A stretch of DNA of 64,000 nucleotides from Rhynchospora pubera (Eukaryota > Streptophyta > Magnoliopsida > Poales > Cyperaceae): NCBI GenBank assembly GCA_028095005.1, contig CM051460.1, forward strand, positions 190,767,742 through 190,831,741, given 5' to 3'. Below, in pieces: positions 24,303 through 35,228 of the stretch; positions within the stretch are counted from its first letter, which is position 1; the number at the start of each line of letters is the position of its first letter. The notes beneath the pieces are model-generated. The model worked only from the letters and a program-made list of their open reading frames with translations, did no database searches and was not told where the DNA came from. The translations under genes and the position numbers were made by a program.

Positions 24303-26750
24303 ATGTCTACAATTACAATATATGTCAACCAATGTCCAACTTTTGGTGCTTCTTACTTCCACATCGGTTGTAGTATGCATACCACATTTGCTGAAATTCG
24401 AAATGAATTATACAGCAGGCTACAGATTTTAGAAACCCAGTACACTTTGAATATCCATGGTCGTTACAACGATATTGTAAATGGGAGATATGAATCACTA
24501 TTTCTTCCTGTAAATTCTGAAGATCAATGGCGCCTTTTTTACCACGAGACATTCGAGACGAGAGGGTTACCGATTATTGAGTTGCATGTTGATTTCATCC
24601 CCGTATATGGCACGGGACCAGATCTGAACCTAACACCCCTTGACGAGCCCGGTAGCAGTGAGCCAAACACTTCCTTAAACCTTATGTGTGGCCAGCAATC
24701 CACCCCTTACCAATACACTGGCGAACAATCCATTCCTACGCAAGACAATAACACATCAGGAGATGAAGTCGAGGTTGCCGATGGTGATGAAGATGAGGGT
24801 CCGGCGACTTACTCCGACCTTCCTACCGGAGAAGAATATACCGATGTGGAGGACTTCTCCGAGAGAGAAGTGCCTTTTTATGCAAACTGCGACCAGCCAT
24901 ACGTTTCAGGAAGGACGGACTTGCACCATCCTGTAAGTGAATTGTGTGATATTTCCATGTTTGAGTATGCTGGTATGCCGGAGCGTAGTTTAGGGCCACA
25001 AGGCGAACTTTCTGTTGGTAAACGATTCGGTTCCAAAAAACAACTAATTCTAGCTGTCTGTGATGTTTCATGCAAAACAAATCGAGAAGTTCGAACGGAA
25101 ACTAGCAATAAACAAAAAATTGTAATGGTTTGCATGCAAAAACCGAATTGTAAGTGGCGATTGTATGGTAGACGTGAGAGTTATAATACAAATTGGAAGA
25201 TCTCTACCAATCCAAATGAGCATATTTGTTCGAGACCCCCGGGCCAAAAAGGTCACGCAAACCTTACAGCTAGTCTCATTGCCGAACACGTTAGAGATGA
25301 ATTGAAAAAAAATTTGGGAAAAAGTGTCCAGGACATAGGAAGCCTCATAAGGGCTAGATATCCACGTATTACCGACTTATAATAAACTATGGCGTGGGAG
25401 GGAGCGAGCGTTGGAGCAATTGTTTGGGTCTTGGGAATGGGCCTACAATAAACTTCCACGCCTCCTGGAGGCAATGAAGGCGACAACCCCAGGAACGAAA
25501 TACACAATAGTTTCTTGGCCTACAAACGATCCTAACGTTGGCGTCTTCAAGATGGCAGCCTGGGCTTTTGGTCCGTGCATAGAAGCGATGAAATATGCCA
25601 GACCTGTTATCTCAATTGATGCTAGTTTTTTATCGGGCCGATACAAAGGTAGATTGTTCTCAGTGTGTGGTTATGATCCAGAAAATCGATTAATTCCGGT
25701 TGCATTCGGTTTAGGCGAAAAAGAAGATAAGGATACTTGGGGATGGTTTATGTCTTGGGTTAGATGGGAAGTTTTAGGGCGGAACACTAGATACTGTGTC
25801 ATATTTGACCGTCATAAGGCAATAAAAGCGGTATTTGCATCCGTAGATTACGGTTGGAAGGCACAAGGTGCGCATGCAGTAGCGATTCATCGGTTCTGCA
25901 TGCAGCATGTTGCGGAAAACTTATGGAAGGAGGCTGGCGGGTCACAAGATGCTGATTTGAAAAACTTTTTCAAATGTAGACTTGCTAACAAGAAAAACCC
26001 TAGACGTTTTAGAGAGAATTGGGGAGTACTAAAGGAAAACAACCTGAGGGCTTATCAGTATCTAAGAAATTGTGGTAAAATTAATGAAAATGACAAAAAC
26101 GAGCGGCCAAAACTATATAAATGGGCTCAGAGTTTTGACAAGGGGCATCGATGGGGTATAATGACAAGTAATGGATCGGAGAGTCTGAATAATGTGTTTA
26201 GAATAGAGAGAAGATTACCAGTGACAGCACTTATAGAAGGCACGTGGTATAAATGTGCCAACTGGATGAACAAGCGAACACAAGAAGCACTTCAAAGGTT
26301 GAGTTTAGGAGAAAGATGGCCGGAAGGAGTAAAGAATAAATTGATCAAGCATGATGGAAAATCACGTAAGTACTTAAAGAAAAAAGAATTTAATTCATTC
26401 ATTCATTTTAATCTATTTTGAACTAACTTCATCTTTTTGTTTCAATCTCAGAGGAGTTTATGAGCACATTCGTGTTAAGATTGGACCTTGGAGAATTTCG
26501 CGTGAAAGTTCGCGAGGAGTACCGTGATGGTGTAGGCTACGATTATTCCCATTACACAGTTCAAATTCCACCCGACATGGAGCAAACCGATGTGCAATTG
26601 CCCTTCACTCGAACCACATGTGAGTGCCAAAAACCACAATTGACAGGTATCCCTTGCGCACATGTCATTGCTGTTTGCAGGGAGACAAATTACAATGTAT
26701 TAATTCGTGTTTTAGTATATGTATCAATTCGTGTAGTATATGTGTCGTAA
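24303..26750 (+). pseudogene. MULE transposase with one frameshift
   Basis: Reading from ATG 24303, the first segment (to about 25379) has an N-terminal domain with a ubiquitin/PB1-like start, an acidic linker, and the MuDR-type DNA-binding region (VGKRFGSKKQLILAV, then a C-x4-C pair and an H-x-C pair). The frame then closes at TAA 25380-25382; coding continues one base over (YNKLWRGRERALEQLFGSWE). The catalytic domain follows: SIDASFLSGRYKGRLF and IFDRHKAIKAV supply two likely catalytic aspartates, and SNGSESLNNVFR lies near the expected glutamate. A short intron (26366-26451) precedes a SWIM zinc finger (CECQ...GIPCAH), and the frame ends at 26750, possibly after reading into another intron. 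The single frameshift should prevent full-length protein from this copy. No rescue mechanism is evident. Confidence 0.88.
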
Positions 26751-27254
26751 GTTTTATTATCTAATTTATTTTAGTTTTTATTTTATCCATTTTCATTTTT
26801 ATTGTGAAATTCGAAATATTAATATTAAAAGACTTAATATTTATTTAAATTATATTACACATTACAACTCAATGAACATTATAATAAAAAACACAATACA
26901 AATTACAAATTACAATTTATTAAAATTTTGAACCACACAATACACAACAAAAAAAATTACAAAATACATGATATTAAAATTTTGAACCACATAAAAAAAA
27001 ATTGTAGAAGATCCATTGCTAAGGGTGGGAAGAGAAAACATCACCGCAACTAATAGACAAGAGTCGGGCGACTGATTGTCATATTGACCCTCTCTTTTTC
27101 TGAGACTTGGATGAGGATGACTGCATGTATGCAGATTCTCATCCAAGGATGTCGGCTGCGGTGATATGGCTTGTAGACCCAGCCCAACAAACCGTCCTCT
27201 ACACGTAATAACAGATTCCACAGGAAAGTTTTTATTTTAAAGTTGGTGGAATAT

Positions 27255-27327
27255 TAATAGCCATAAGGATTGTGTGCGACTCTGTATCAGTGAATAAGTG
27301 TGCCGCATACAACCCTTATGGCTATTA
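27255..27327. repeat. Hairpin with 24-nt arms inside the MULE
   Basis: The arm 27255-27278 (TAATAGCCATAAGG...) pairs with 27304-27327 in 22 of 24 positions around a 25-nt loop. It lies between the transposase gene and the right terminal repeat. Confidence 0.8.
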
Positions 27328-27763
27328 GTTTCGCACCAACTAATATTATTTTGCATTCCACCATCTAACTCTTCTTTTCCTCTCATTTTTTTCTTTTTTT
27401 CAAATTTTTTTCCTTTTTTTTTTGATTTTGGATGACAGAAGGTTGGGTATTTATATGGAAATTACATCTCTCGAACGCGTTTTATAAAAGGGTAAGAAGG
27501 CCTCTTACGCGTTTTATAAACGCGTAAAATCAGAAAATAACGCGCAAAGTCAGAAACTTTCGCCGCAATCACTGCAGCCTTCTAGCGCGTTTTATAAACG
27601 CGTTTTAAGGCTTTTAACGCGTTTATAAAACGCGTTCGAGAGGAGAGAGAGAGGCGCGGTTTATAAACGCGTTGGAACTTTCTTCTTATTAAAAAAAAAA
27701 AATTCTTTGTATTAAATTTTTTGGTGTCTGAATTTTTATATTAAATAATTTCGGATTTTCCTT

Positions 27764-28828
27764 AGTCTGATTGATGGTTTCTTGAGGCGTTTTTCTACTG
27801 TCTCTTATCAGTTTTCTTAATGACGAAAATAATGAAAGGATGCCAATAAAATGAGAGAGGATCAGTATATTAAGACTAAGGTAATTAAAGGGATCACATA
27901 TTGAATGAACCTGGTCTATTGAATTTTTCATCAAAATTCAATACACTCATTAGTTAAATTTAATAATTAAACCCGGTTCACATTTATTATTATAGGCTAT
28001 AACAATTATAACGTAATAATGTCAAACATAAGATTATGTGAATTCTGTGAAACTCATGTTCGATTTGTGTTTGAATTAGCTCGATATGAATTTTAACTTG
28101 ATCCTGCATATTTCGATTTAAGTTCAAATCAAACTAGAACACATCTTTCGAACTCCAACAATTTGTTGGCAATCCTAGTCCTAGATGTATAATGTAATTA
28201 AAATATCATCGCATAAATAAACTGAGCAGTGGAAAATATAAACATGTGTGGGGCCCGGATGCCAGTAAATTTCTATACATTATAAGATGACAGGCAGAAG
28301 ATTTAATTCACATTGCAATCACAGAAAATCTGAATTATTGTTCCAGGAAATAGGTGATTGGCAGGCCAAAATCAAGGACATGGCAGCTACTTAACAAAAT
28401 AAAAACGGGCATTACACAAACAGAGTTGTTTTCACGTCTTAATTTGAAATTGGATCTATGCCTAGCATCTCTTAATTTCTTACTCTTCTCCATTTTTTTT
28501 CCCTTTTTTTTTTTTGAAGATATTCCCTTCTCCATTTGCTGTATTGAATCCGATAGCTTCTGACTTTAACATTATTTCTAATTCAACCATGCATTGTCTG
28601 GCTGCACATCCTCTCCATTTTAAAATTGAAATAGAGATGCACATCTATTCTTTCGGATGCTGGTTAACAAGATGAACGGCTACAAATAAAAATGGAGACT
28701 TCCATTATTTGTAGTTTCATTGAACAACAAACTGACACTCAGTCAACCAACTAACAATTTCCATTTTCTATCAAGTGGAAGCCACGATTTGTGCTTTCTT
28801 TAAGCTAAAGAGCATCAGACAAATTGCA
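27764..28828. other. Intergenic / upstream region of the ASL-like gene
   Basis: AT-rich sequence with no gene recognised. The last few hundred bases should contain the promoter and leader of the ASL-like gene, but I see no TATA element I would defend. Confidence 0.4.
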
Positions 28829-31800
28829 ATGGAGGAGATTAGACGGGGTGCAACTAAAACAAACTCTTCATCATCACTCTATCCCCTCCCATCTCCTCCA
28901 ATCGACCCAAACCGGCACGCACAAATGTCGAGCGGCATAGGTACATACCGCCAGCATCACCACCAGCGGCGCCGTCAAAACCGCAACCATATCCACAAAC
29001 CAGAATGCATGTGCTTCCGCCACCTCACCTCCAAACTATGTTGCATTGTGCTCAAGAAAAGTTCAAGCTCGAAAAAACAGCTTAATGGTGGTCCCCAGCA
29101 GCAGGACAACCAGCAGGAGCTCTCCTTCATATCTTACACGGCTGATGAAACAAACAATTCAGGCTTTAACCGGAGAGGGAAAGAGAAAAAGAAAAGCAAG
29201 TTCAGATGCTTCAAGCCGGCATGCCCCCGCCTGCCGAAGAAGATAACATGTTGTTGCATGGCAGAACCATCTAGAATGTCGACAGTTGGGCCTCGCCACT
29301 TGACAACAGGGGCACGGCCGCTACCAACAACAACTGCAAGACCACCTGTGAGGAATGCATCCATGGAAACAATGTTATCAGGTCGCAACATTGAGCCAGC
29401 AATAGTTGAGCAGCAGACAGGGTCGGGTGCGTCAGTAGAATCCATACATATAGAACTTGTGCCGGATCATCAACAAGAATTGATGCGTGAGGAGGAGCAG
29501 AAAGGTACAGCAAGAAAAAGTGTTCGCAACAGTGTACGGACCAGTGTTCGGACCAGTGTGCGAACCAGCGTGAGATCTAGTAAGGAGGTGGCTGAGACAG
29601 ATGAGAGCGACCTGCGTGACTCGTCAGATTATGTGGAGATAATAGACAGGCAGGAGTCAGAGCATGATGAGGAGGATGATGTAGAATTGGAAATCTTGCT
29701 GGAGGAGAATGAGAGGGAATTAGAGGAATCAACACAGAGAGAGGATGAGAAAAAGGAGGCAGAGAGAAAAGATAGAAAACTCTGGGCCGGGAGGTACAAT
29801 GAAGGCTTTAATGATGTGGTAAAGATAGTAGAAGAAGAGAAAAAGGAGACCGAGAAGAACAATGTCAAGAAGGAGAGGAAAGTGGCAGAAAGGAAATTTG
29901 GCGGCGGCCGATTCGACGATGCAGTCAATGAGGTGGTGGAGAGGTTCACCGAATCCGTCACCAAAGAGGCTGATGAGCTTTACATGCATGACATTGTCGG
30001 TAGTCGAGCACATGTTAAGATGCTTGCAGCAATGGTAATATTAACTATTTTTTCTTAAAATCTTTTATGTAGTTTAATTTATTTTGTAACTTTTAACAAT
30101 TATGATATATCCATGGGTCATACATGATTTGAAATTATGTTTCCTTATCTGCAATTTTATACATCCTTCTAACGAAATGCACTTGTGTTGATCCAACAGG
30201 GTTTGATAACTGTAGATGATAGGGATGTAATTTTGAATGGACTTGATGAGATTAAGAGATTAATTGAGGATGGCAAATTTGAGTGGAGGAAGGATAGACA
30301 GGATGTGCACATGAACATTGAGGCTGCTTTAATTGACATGGTCGGTGAACCGGCTAAGAAGCTCCACACTGCAAGAAGCCGCAATGACCAGGTCGCAACC
30401 GATCTCAGACTCTGGTGTCGCGATGCGATTGGCAAGATCCTCATTCACCTCAGAAATCTCCAGGTTAGATTTTCTTGAATTGTTATGTTACCCGGTGTGG
30501 TATACTAGTAAAAGTTATGTCCATTGTCGACTTAATTATTGAAGATTTTAGGATTGTGTATTTGTAAGCTTCTATTAATTTTATATACCTTGTCGACAAA
30601 AGCTTTTTACATTCCAAATGTTGATTTCTTTGTAATTAACAATCGAACACAAAATTGTGATATATTATGAATTGAACAATTTTTTTAAATTTCAGGTTGC
30701 TTTGGTGTCTTTGGCTTTGGATAATAAGGGATTGATAATTCCAGGATATACTCACCTACAAAGAGCACAGCCTGTTTTACTCCCACATCTATTGCTCTCT
30801 TATGTTGAGGAGGTATGTATGTTTTATATAGCATGCCAAGTTGCAACCAAAATGTGAGTTCTCTACCATGCTGTTAGCTAAGTGGCATGGTCAGAGCTTG
30901 TGTGGTAACCCAGAGAGTAATAAAATTTAATACGTCATATTTATTTAGTTTGAACGTGATACTGGGCGTCTGGTGAACTGCAAAGATCGCCTGAACTATT
31001 GCCCTTTAGGTGCCGGTGCATTGGCTGGTACTGGGCTTCCTATTGACAGGTTTGCAACTTCTGACGAATTGAAATTTACTGAGCCTCTGAGGAACAGGTA
31101 AATTTCTCCTGTACTATCTTTTGATTCAAGCAACTAAATTAAACTATATTCTTTTCTTACTTATTGAAATGAACTCATACTGAATAATTTTTTTAAAAAA
31201 TTTTGTATGGTACACAGCATAGATGCGGTATCAGACCGTGACTTCATCCTCGAGTTCCTATCAACCAATGCCATAACAGCCATCCACCTCTCCCGGCTTG
31301 GTGAGGAATGGGTCCTGTGGTCGTCAGAAGAATTTGGTTTTCTAATTGCAAATGATAAAGTTACAACTGGAGGCAACATAATTCCGCAAAAGAATAACCC
31401 AGATCCAATGGAGTTGGTTCGTGGTAAAACTGCCAGGGTTGTAGGGGACCTTGTCACATTACTTGTTCTTTGTAAGGGGCTCCCTCATGCTTACAATCGT
31501 GATCTTCAGGTGAAAATTTGGAAGAATTACCTTTTCCCTTTGTTACATGATGCTTTGTCACAACTAAACGTTTAATGTTCAAATAAGATTATTGCAATCT
31601 AATGTATCATTGAAAGATTGAAGCAAAAAGGAAAAAAAAAAATCCAGTCCTAGGAAAGAAGCTCGTTTAACTTGTATATATTGTCCCTGTTTCAGAAACT
31701 TACCGGTCATGGTTACACGGATTTCTAAATTCCTGCAGCGTACCAGTAAATATAGTGTGTGTAGATATTGAATTTATTTGGTTATAGTGCTCAACGATAT

Positions 31801-32720
31801 ATGCATCCCTAAAAGAATACACATAAATATAATTCTTGTTATTAAAGTCAAAGTAAATGCATAAATTAGAACCTAATTTCAACTTTTTCTCTTGATACAG
31901 GAAGATAAAGAGCCATTATTTGACAGTGTCAAGACTGTGATAGGGATGCTTGAAGTATCTACAGAGTTTGCAAGGAGCATTTCATTCAATCGTGAGAAAA
32001 TTAATAGTTCTCTTCCTGATGGCTATCTAGATGCCACTACCTTAGTTGATTATCTTGTCAAAAAGGTAAACTAATTTATACTCACTTCTTTTTTTTACCT
32101 TAATTTATCAGGATCCTCATCTTTTGCTGTGTTTACCAGCCTCAGTTTTTATATTATACTTTTTGAAACTTTTGAGTTATGACAAAATATTCATAAAGTT
32201 TAAGTAATGTATCCTTCAGTAAACAAGAGGAATGAACTTGTATACTCTGTTTAAATGCAAAAAAAATTATTTTTTTATTTTTATTTTATTTTTACTTTAT
32301 TGGACAAACCTCATAAGTCATAAGACTTCCTCTCCACACCCTTTTATTTGTAAAATATACAATCAAACCTCAAATTCCATCTGCTTCAAATTTGAAAGCA
32401 TGTCTTTTTCTTTTTATCAGGGTATTCCCTTTAGGACATCCCATGATATTGTAGGACGAACCGTTGCGATGGGTATAACAAAGAAGTGCAAGCTTGCTGA
32501 GCTCAAGCTCGACGATCTTCGAAGAATAAACACTGTATTCGAAGAGGATGTGTACGAGTATCTTGGGGTAGAGAATGCCATCAAGAAGTTCATGTCACAT
32601 GGATCAACTGGCCCAGAAGAGGTTGCCAAACAACTCGACTTCTGGGTTAAGAAGCTTGAAATCAAGAAACTTGAGAAGCATGAACACCAGAAGTCACCTC
32701 GGTATGCAAGCACCGAGTAA
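28829..32720 (+). CDS. Argininosuccinate-lyase-like protein, extended and lacking signature serines
   Basis: Seven coding exons: 28829-30034, 30200-30463, 30696-30812, 30949-31097, 31218-31509, 31901-32065, 32421-32720. They give 830 residues; typical ASL has 460-520. The family enzyme splits argininosuccinate into arginine and fumarate, the last step of arginine synthesis, in plastids in plants. The lyase core begins near residue 357. Kept: HTARSRNDQ (458-466), GYTHLQRAQP with the catalytic-type His510, PHAYNRDLQ, and FRTSHDIVGRTVA. The superfamily signature GSSxMPxKxN reads GGNIIPQKNN (630-639), so both serines are lost. Residues 1-316 are extra: Cys/basic-rich (~58-145), repeated RTSV units (~231-250) and a very acidic, charged stretch (~255-316). 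The KLWGGRF-type start motif appears twice, KLWAGRY (317) and KFGGGRF (356). Start ATG 28829 has a good context (GCAATGG). The frame is otherwise intact, so this is a gene, possibly a pseudoenzyme. Confidence 0.9.
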
Positions 32721-33644
32721 ATTCATAAACTCACAATTTTAATTATGAGAATGATTTCCCATTTTGTTACATTATGTTTTTTCTTAGAAGTTCATTTTTT
32801 TTTTCTGTTGGAAGAGTAGCATTGCTTATTTGGGACCCTTTTTTGGTTAACTTGAGTTGCAATTTTGTGTCTGGAGTCCTCAATTATTAAAAAAGAGTGA
32901 TTGTTAGGCATGTATTTCCTGGTGCTTTCCCGCCATATATTCGTTTCTTATAAACCCCGGGAAAAGTATGTTTCTGTATAAGCTATGTAATGGTGTTTTT
33001 ATTTCTGAACCTCGAGGTATAGAACTGCCATGTGAAGCTGTATATTGTTGGCTATCTTAATTAAACAAAAGAGGGAATTCCAAGCATGCTTAATATATAC
33101 ATTTGATCAATTGTTTGAGTTGTTTCTTTGCCTTTGCTTTGTTTTGTTCTTTTTTTTTTTTTTTAAGCCATGTAACTTGTAACATGATTTACTTACTGTA
33201 ATGGGATTCCAAGGTTAGAATGTTCGCCACATGAACGCTTTGTTTTCGTAGCTTATATTTTCTTCTGTTGAACATGAGGGAATTTTCAAAATTAAATATG
33301 TTGTCTTGTTGACATGTTATGTTGTAATCTACCTACAGTTCATGGATTTGGCACAAAACTCGACTTAGTTTGACTCTATAATTTGTACAGTTTTCTATTT
33401 CTCTAATATGAGAAAAGCGAGATCCCCAAGGACCCCAACTAGTAATTTGGACATTTAGTATTTGCTATCACAAACCCAACAGAAGTAAAATACCAGCCCG
33501 GAGAAGAAAGTAAAATAAGTAAAACAACGGCCCATGGTCCTAATAACACAATCAAGGCAGGCCAATGGGCCATATGCGGTGGTCAGTTTGGTGCCAGACT
33601 GCCAGGTAGCATTTGAATTCTTGAATTTTCTTCTAGAGAGTTAA
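32721..33644. other. 3' flank of the ASL-like gene, no further gene
   Basis: T-rich sequence after the stop codon, probably holding the 3' untranslated region. No gene recognised. Confidence 0.45.
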
Positions 33645-33653
33645 AATTAAAAA

Positions 33654-35009
33654 GGGAAAATCGGATATAAACCCCTCTAATCTTCCCTATTCAGACATAA
33701 ACCCCTCCAATCTTTGAAATCAGATATAAACCCCTCTAATTCGATTTTGTTTGAAAATAAACCCTTTTCATTATTTTCAATCATATTTTAAACAAAACAA
33801 ATAAATAAATAGCTGCTATGACTATTATACCCCTAACCTATGGTAGCTAGTCAGCAACGATTCATTTTCCCACGTTGGCTCTCCCCAGTTATTATCTCCC
33901 AAATTGACGATTTTGCCTTTTTCATTCCGCCAAGCATTTCCATGATTCTCTAGGAACAAGGATCTGATATTTTGCTTTCTGTTGGTCTCGTGTTTTTTTG
34001 TTTTTATCAAGCTATTCAGATTGCATTATAATATTGCCTAAACTTTTCTAAATTAGTAAATGAGTTATGAGCAACTTTTTATGAAAACTATGTTTGATTA
34101 TACTTGAAATCATTTTGATGAAAACTACAATTTAGAGTGTTTTATGACTGGTGGTATGGTACGAAATGCGTGCGTAATTAGAATGTAAAAAGGTAATGAG
34201 CTGGAGTATGTTTGGACATTTCTCTGAGCAAAAAAATGCAATGATAGGTGGCCATGCATCCCAACAATTAAATTCATGCGTCCCAAATTGATAATTCCCA
34301 TTTACTGCACATTTTTGAAGAATTTAGAAAGCGAGAAAAGTATGTGTTATGGCTTTTAGACTACTGTACGTAGTCCAATCCAGCTCCTAAATGTTATTTT
34401 TTGCCAACAGCTCGGTTTAATCAAGCCCATAGCAAATACTAAAAAAATATATTGGTATGGTACCGAGGGCAAGAACATAGTCCTAGTACGACAACGAGGG
34501 CTGCTGACATAGCACAAAGTCAAGTGCTTATGCATTGTCGCATCACCATGTCTTCCGAAGGAAAAAGCTGGGCTCAGCATGTGCTGGTAACTCGATCAGG
34601 AAACCAATCGAAGGTGAGCAATCATCATATATAAGTCTAGTTTAAGAAATACAAGTACTATTTTTATAAACAAAGATTATGGAATGCTAAACAAACATGA
34701 AAGAAAAAGCTATTACGTACCCTAGAGCAGACTCAATTTAATAAGTGTTGAAACTTGAAAGAAGAGAGTCATATATGCGGAGGAAGGGATGAGAGAAGAA
34801 AATAAGAGCAGCGTGGACATGTCAGTTTAGGGGTATATTAGTCATATCAGCTATTTATTTATTTATTTTGTTTAAAATATGATTAAAAATAATGAAAAGG
34901 GTTTATTTTCAAACAAAATCGAATTAGAGGGTTTCTATCTGATTTTGAAGATTTGAGGGGTTTATGTCTGAATAGGGAAGATTAGAGGGGTTTATATCCG
35001 ATTTTCCCA
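33654..35009. mobile_element. Non-autonomous MULE derivative (family B), 1356 bp
   Basis: Terminal inverted repeats of about 183 bp (33654-33836 and 34827-35009), starting GGGAAAATCGGATATAAACC on each strand and nearly identical. They contain three imperfect sub-repeats of the form gatataaacccctctaat. The element is flanked by a perfect 9-bp duplication AATTAAAAA (33645-33653 and 35010-35018), as expected for a MULE. The interior (33840-34825) has short open frames only, none recognised. The right end lies 220 bp upstream of the OEP16-2 start codon. Confidence 0.9.
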
Positions 35010-35228
35010 ATTAAAAATTATAAATGAAGTCAGACCGACTCCTGTAGTCAAGACACGTTTCACTGTCTCTTTTACTACGTGGCACTTTTCTTGGATTTCC
35101 CTCTGGTCTAGAGACCTCTTCATCACCTTCTCACTTGATACATATCCATCCATTTCTCTTAACACACACAACTCTGGAAAACTGAACATACACTCGAGTA
35201 GACACTTGTGAAAGTAAAAAGGAAAGAA

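Larger units (their letters stand above)
23839..27754 (+). mobile_element. MULE (Mutator-like element), family A, 3916 bp
   Basis: Terminal inverted repeats begin CCGAAATTATTTAATATAAA (left) and, on the other strand, the same sequence (right). The element is bounded by a perfect 9-bp duplication ATTTTCCTT (23830-23838 and 27755-27763). The inner part of each terminal repeat holds about five CG-flanked TTTATAAA palindromes (23920-24105 and 27470-27675). It encodes a MULE transposase on the plus strand and has a strong hairpin at 27255-27327. The clean ends and exact duplication suggest a fairly recent insertion, yet the transposase has a frameshift. Confidence 0.95.

Noticed and set aside
25380..25415. 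Programmed frameshift in the MULE transposase
   Set aside because: No slippery sequence or downstream structure is evident, and MULE transposases are not known to use frameshifting. An indel is simpler.
26910..27221. Minus-strand frame in the MULE 3' region as a second MULE gene
   Set aside because: 103 residues, no known mudrB-like motif, and it overlaps AT-rich repeated sequence. Not supported as a gene.
34452..34634. Captured gene fragment inside the family B MULE
   Set aside because: A short open stretch ending at a donor-like GTGAGC was noticed, but the translation matches nothing I recognise.
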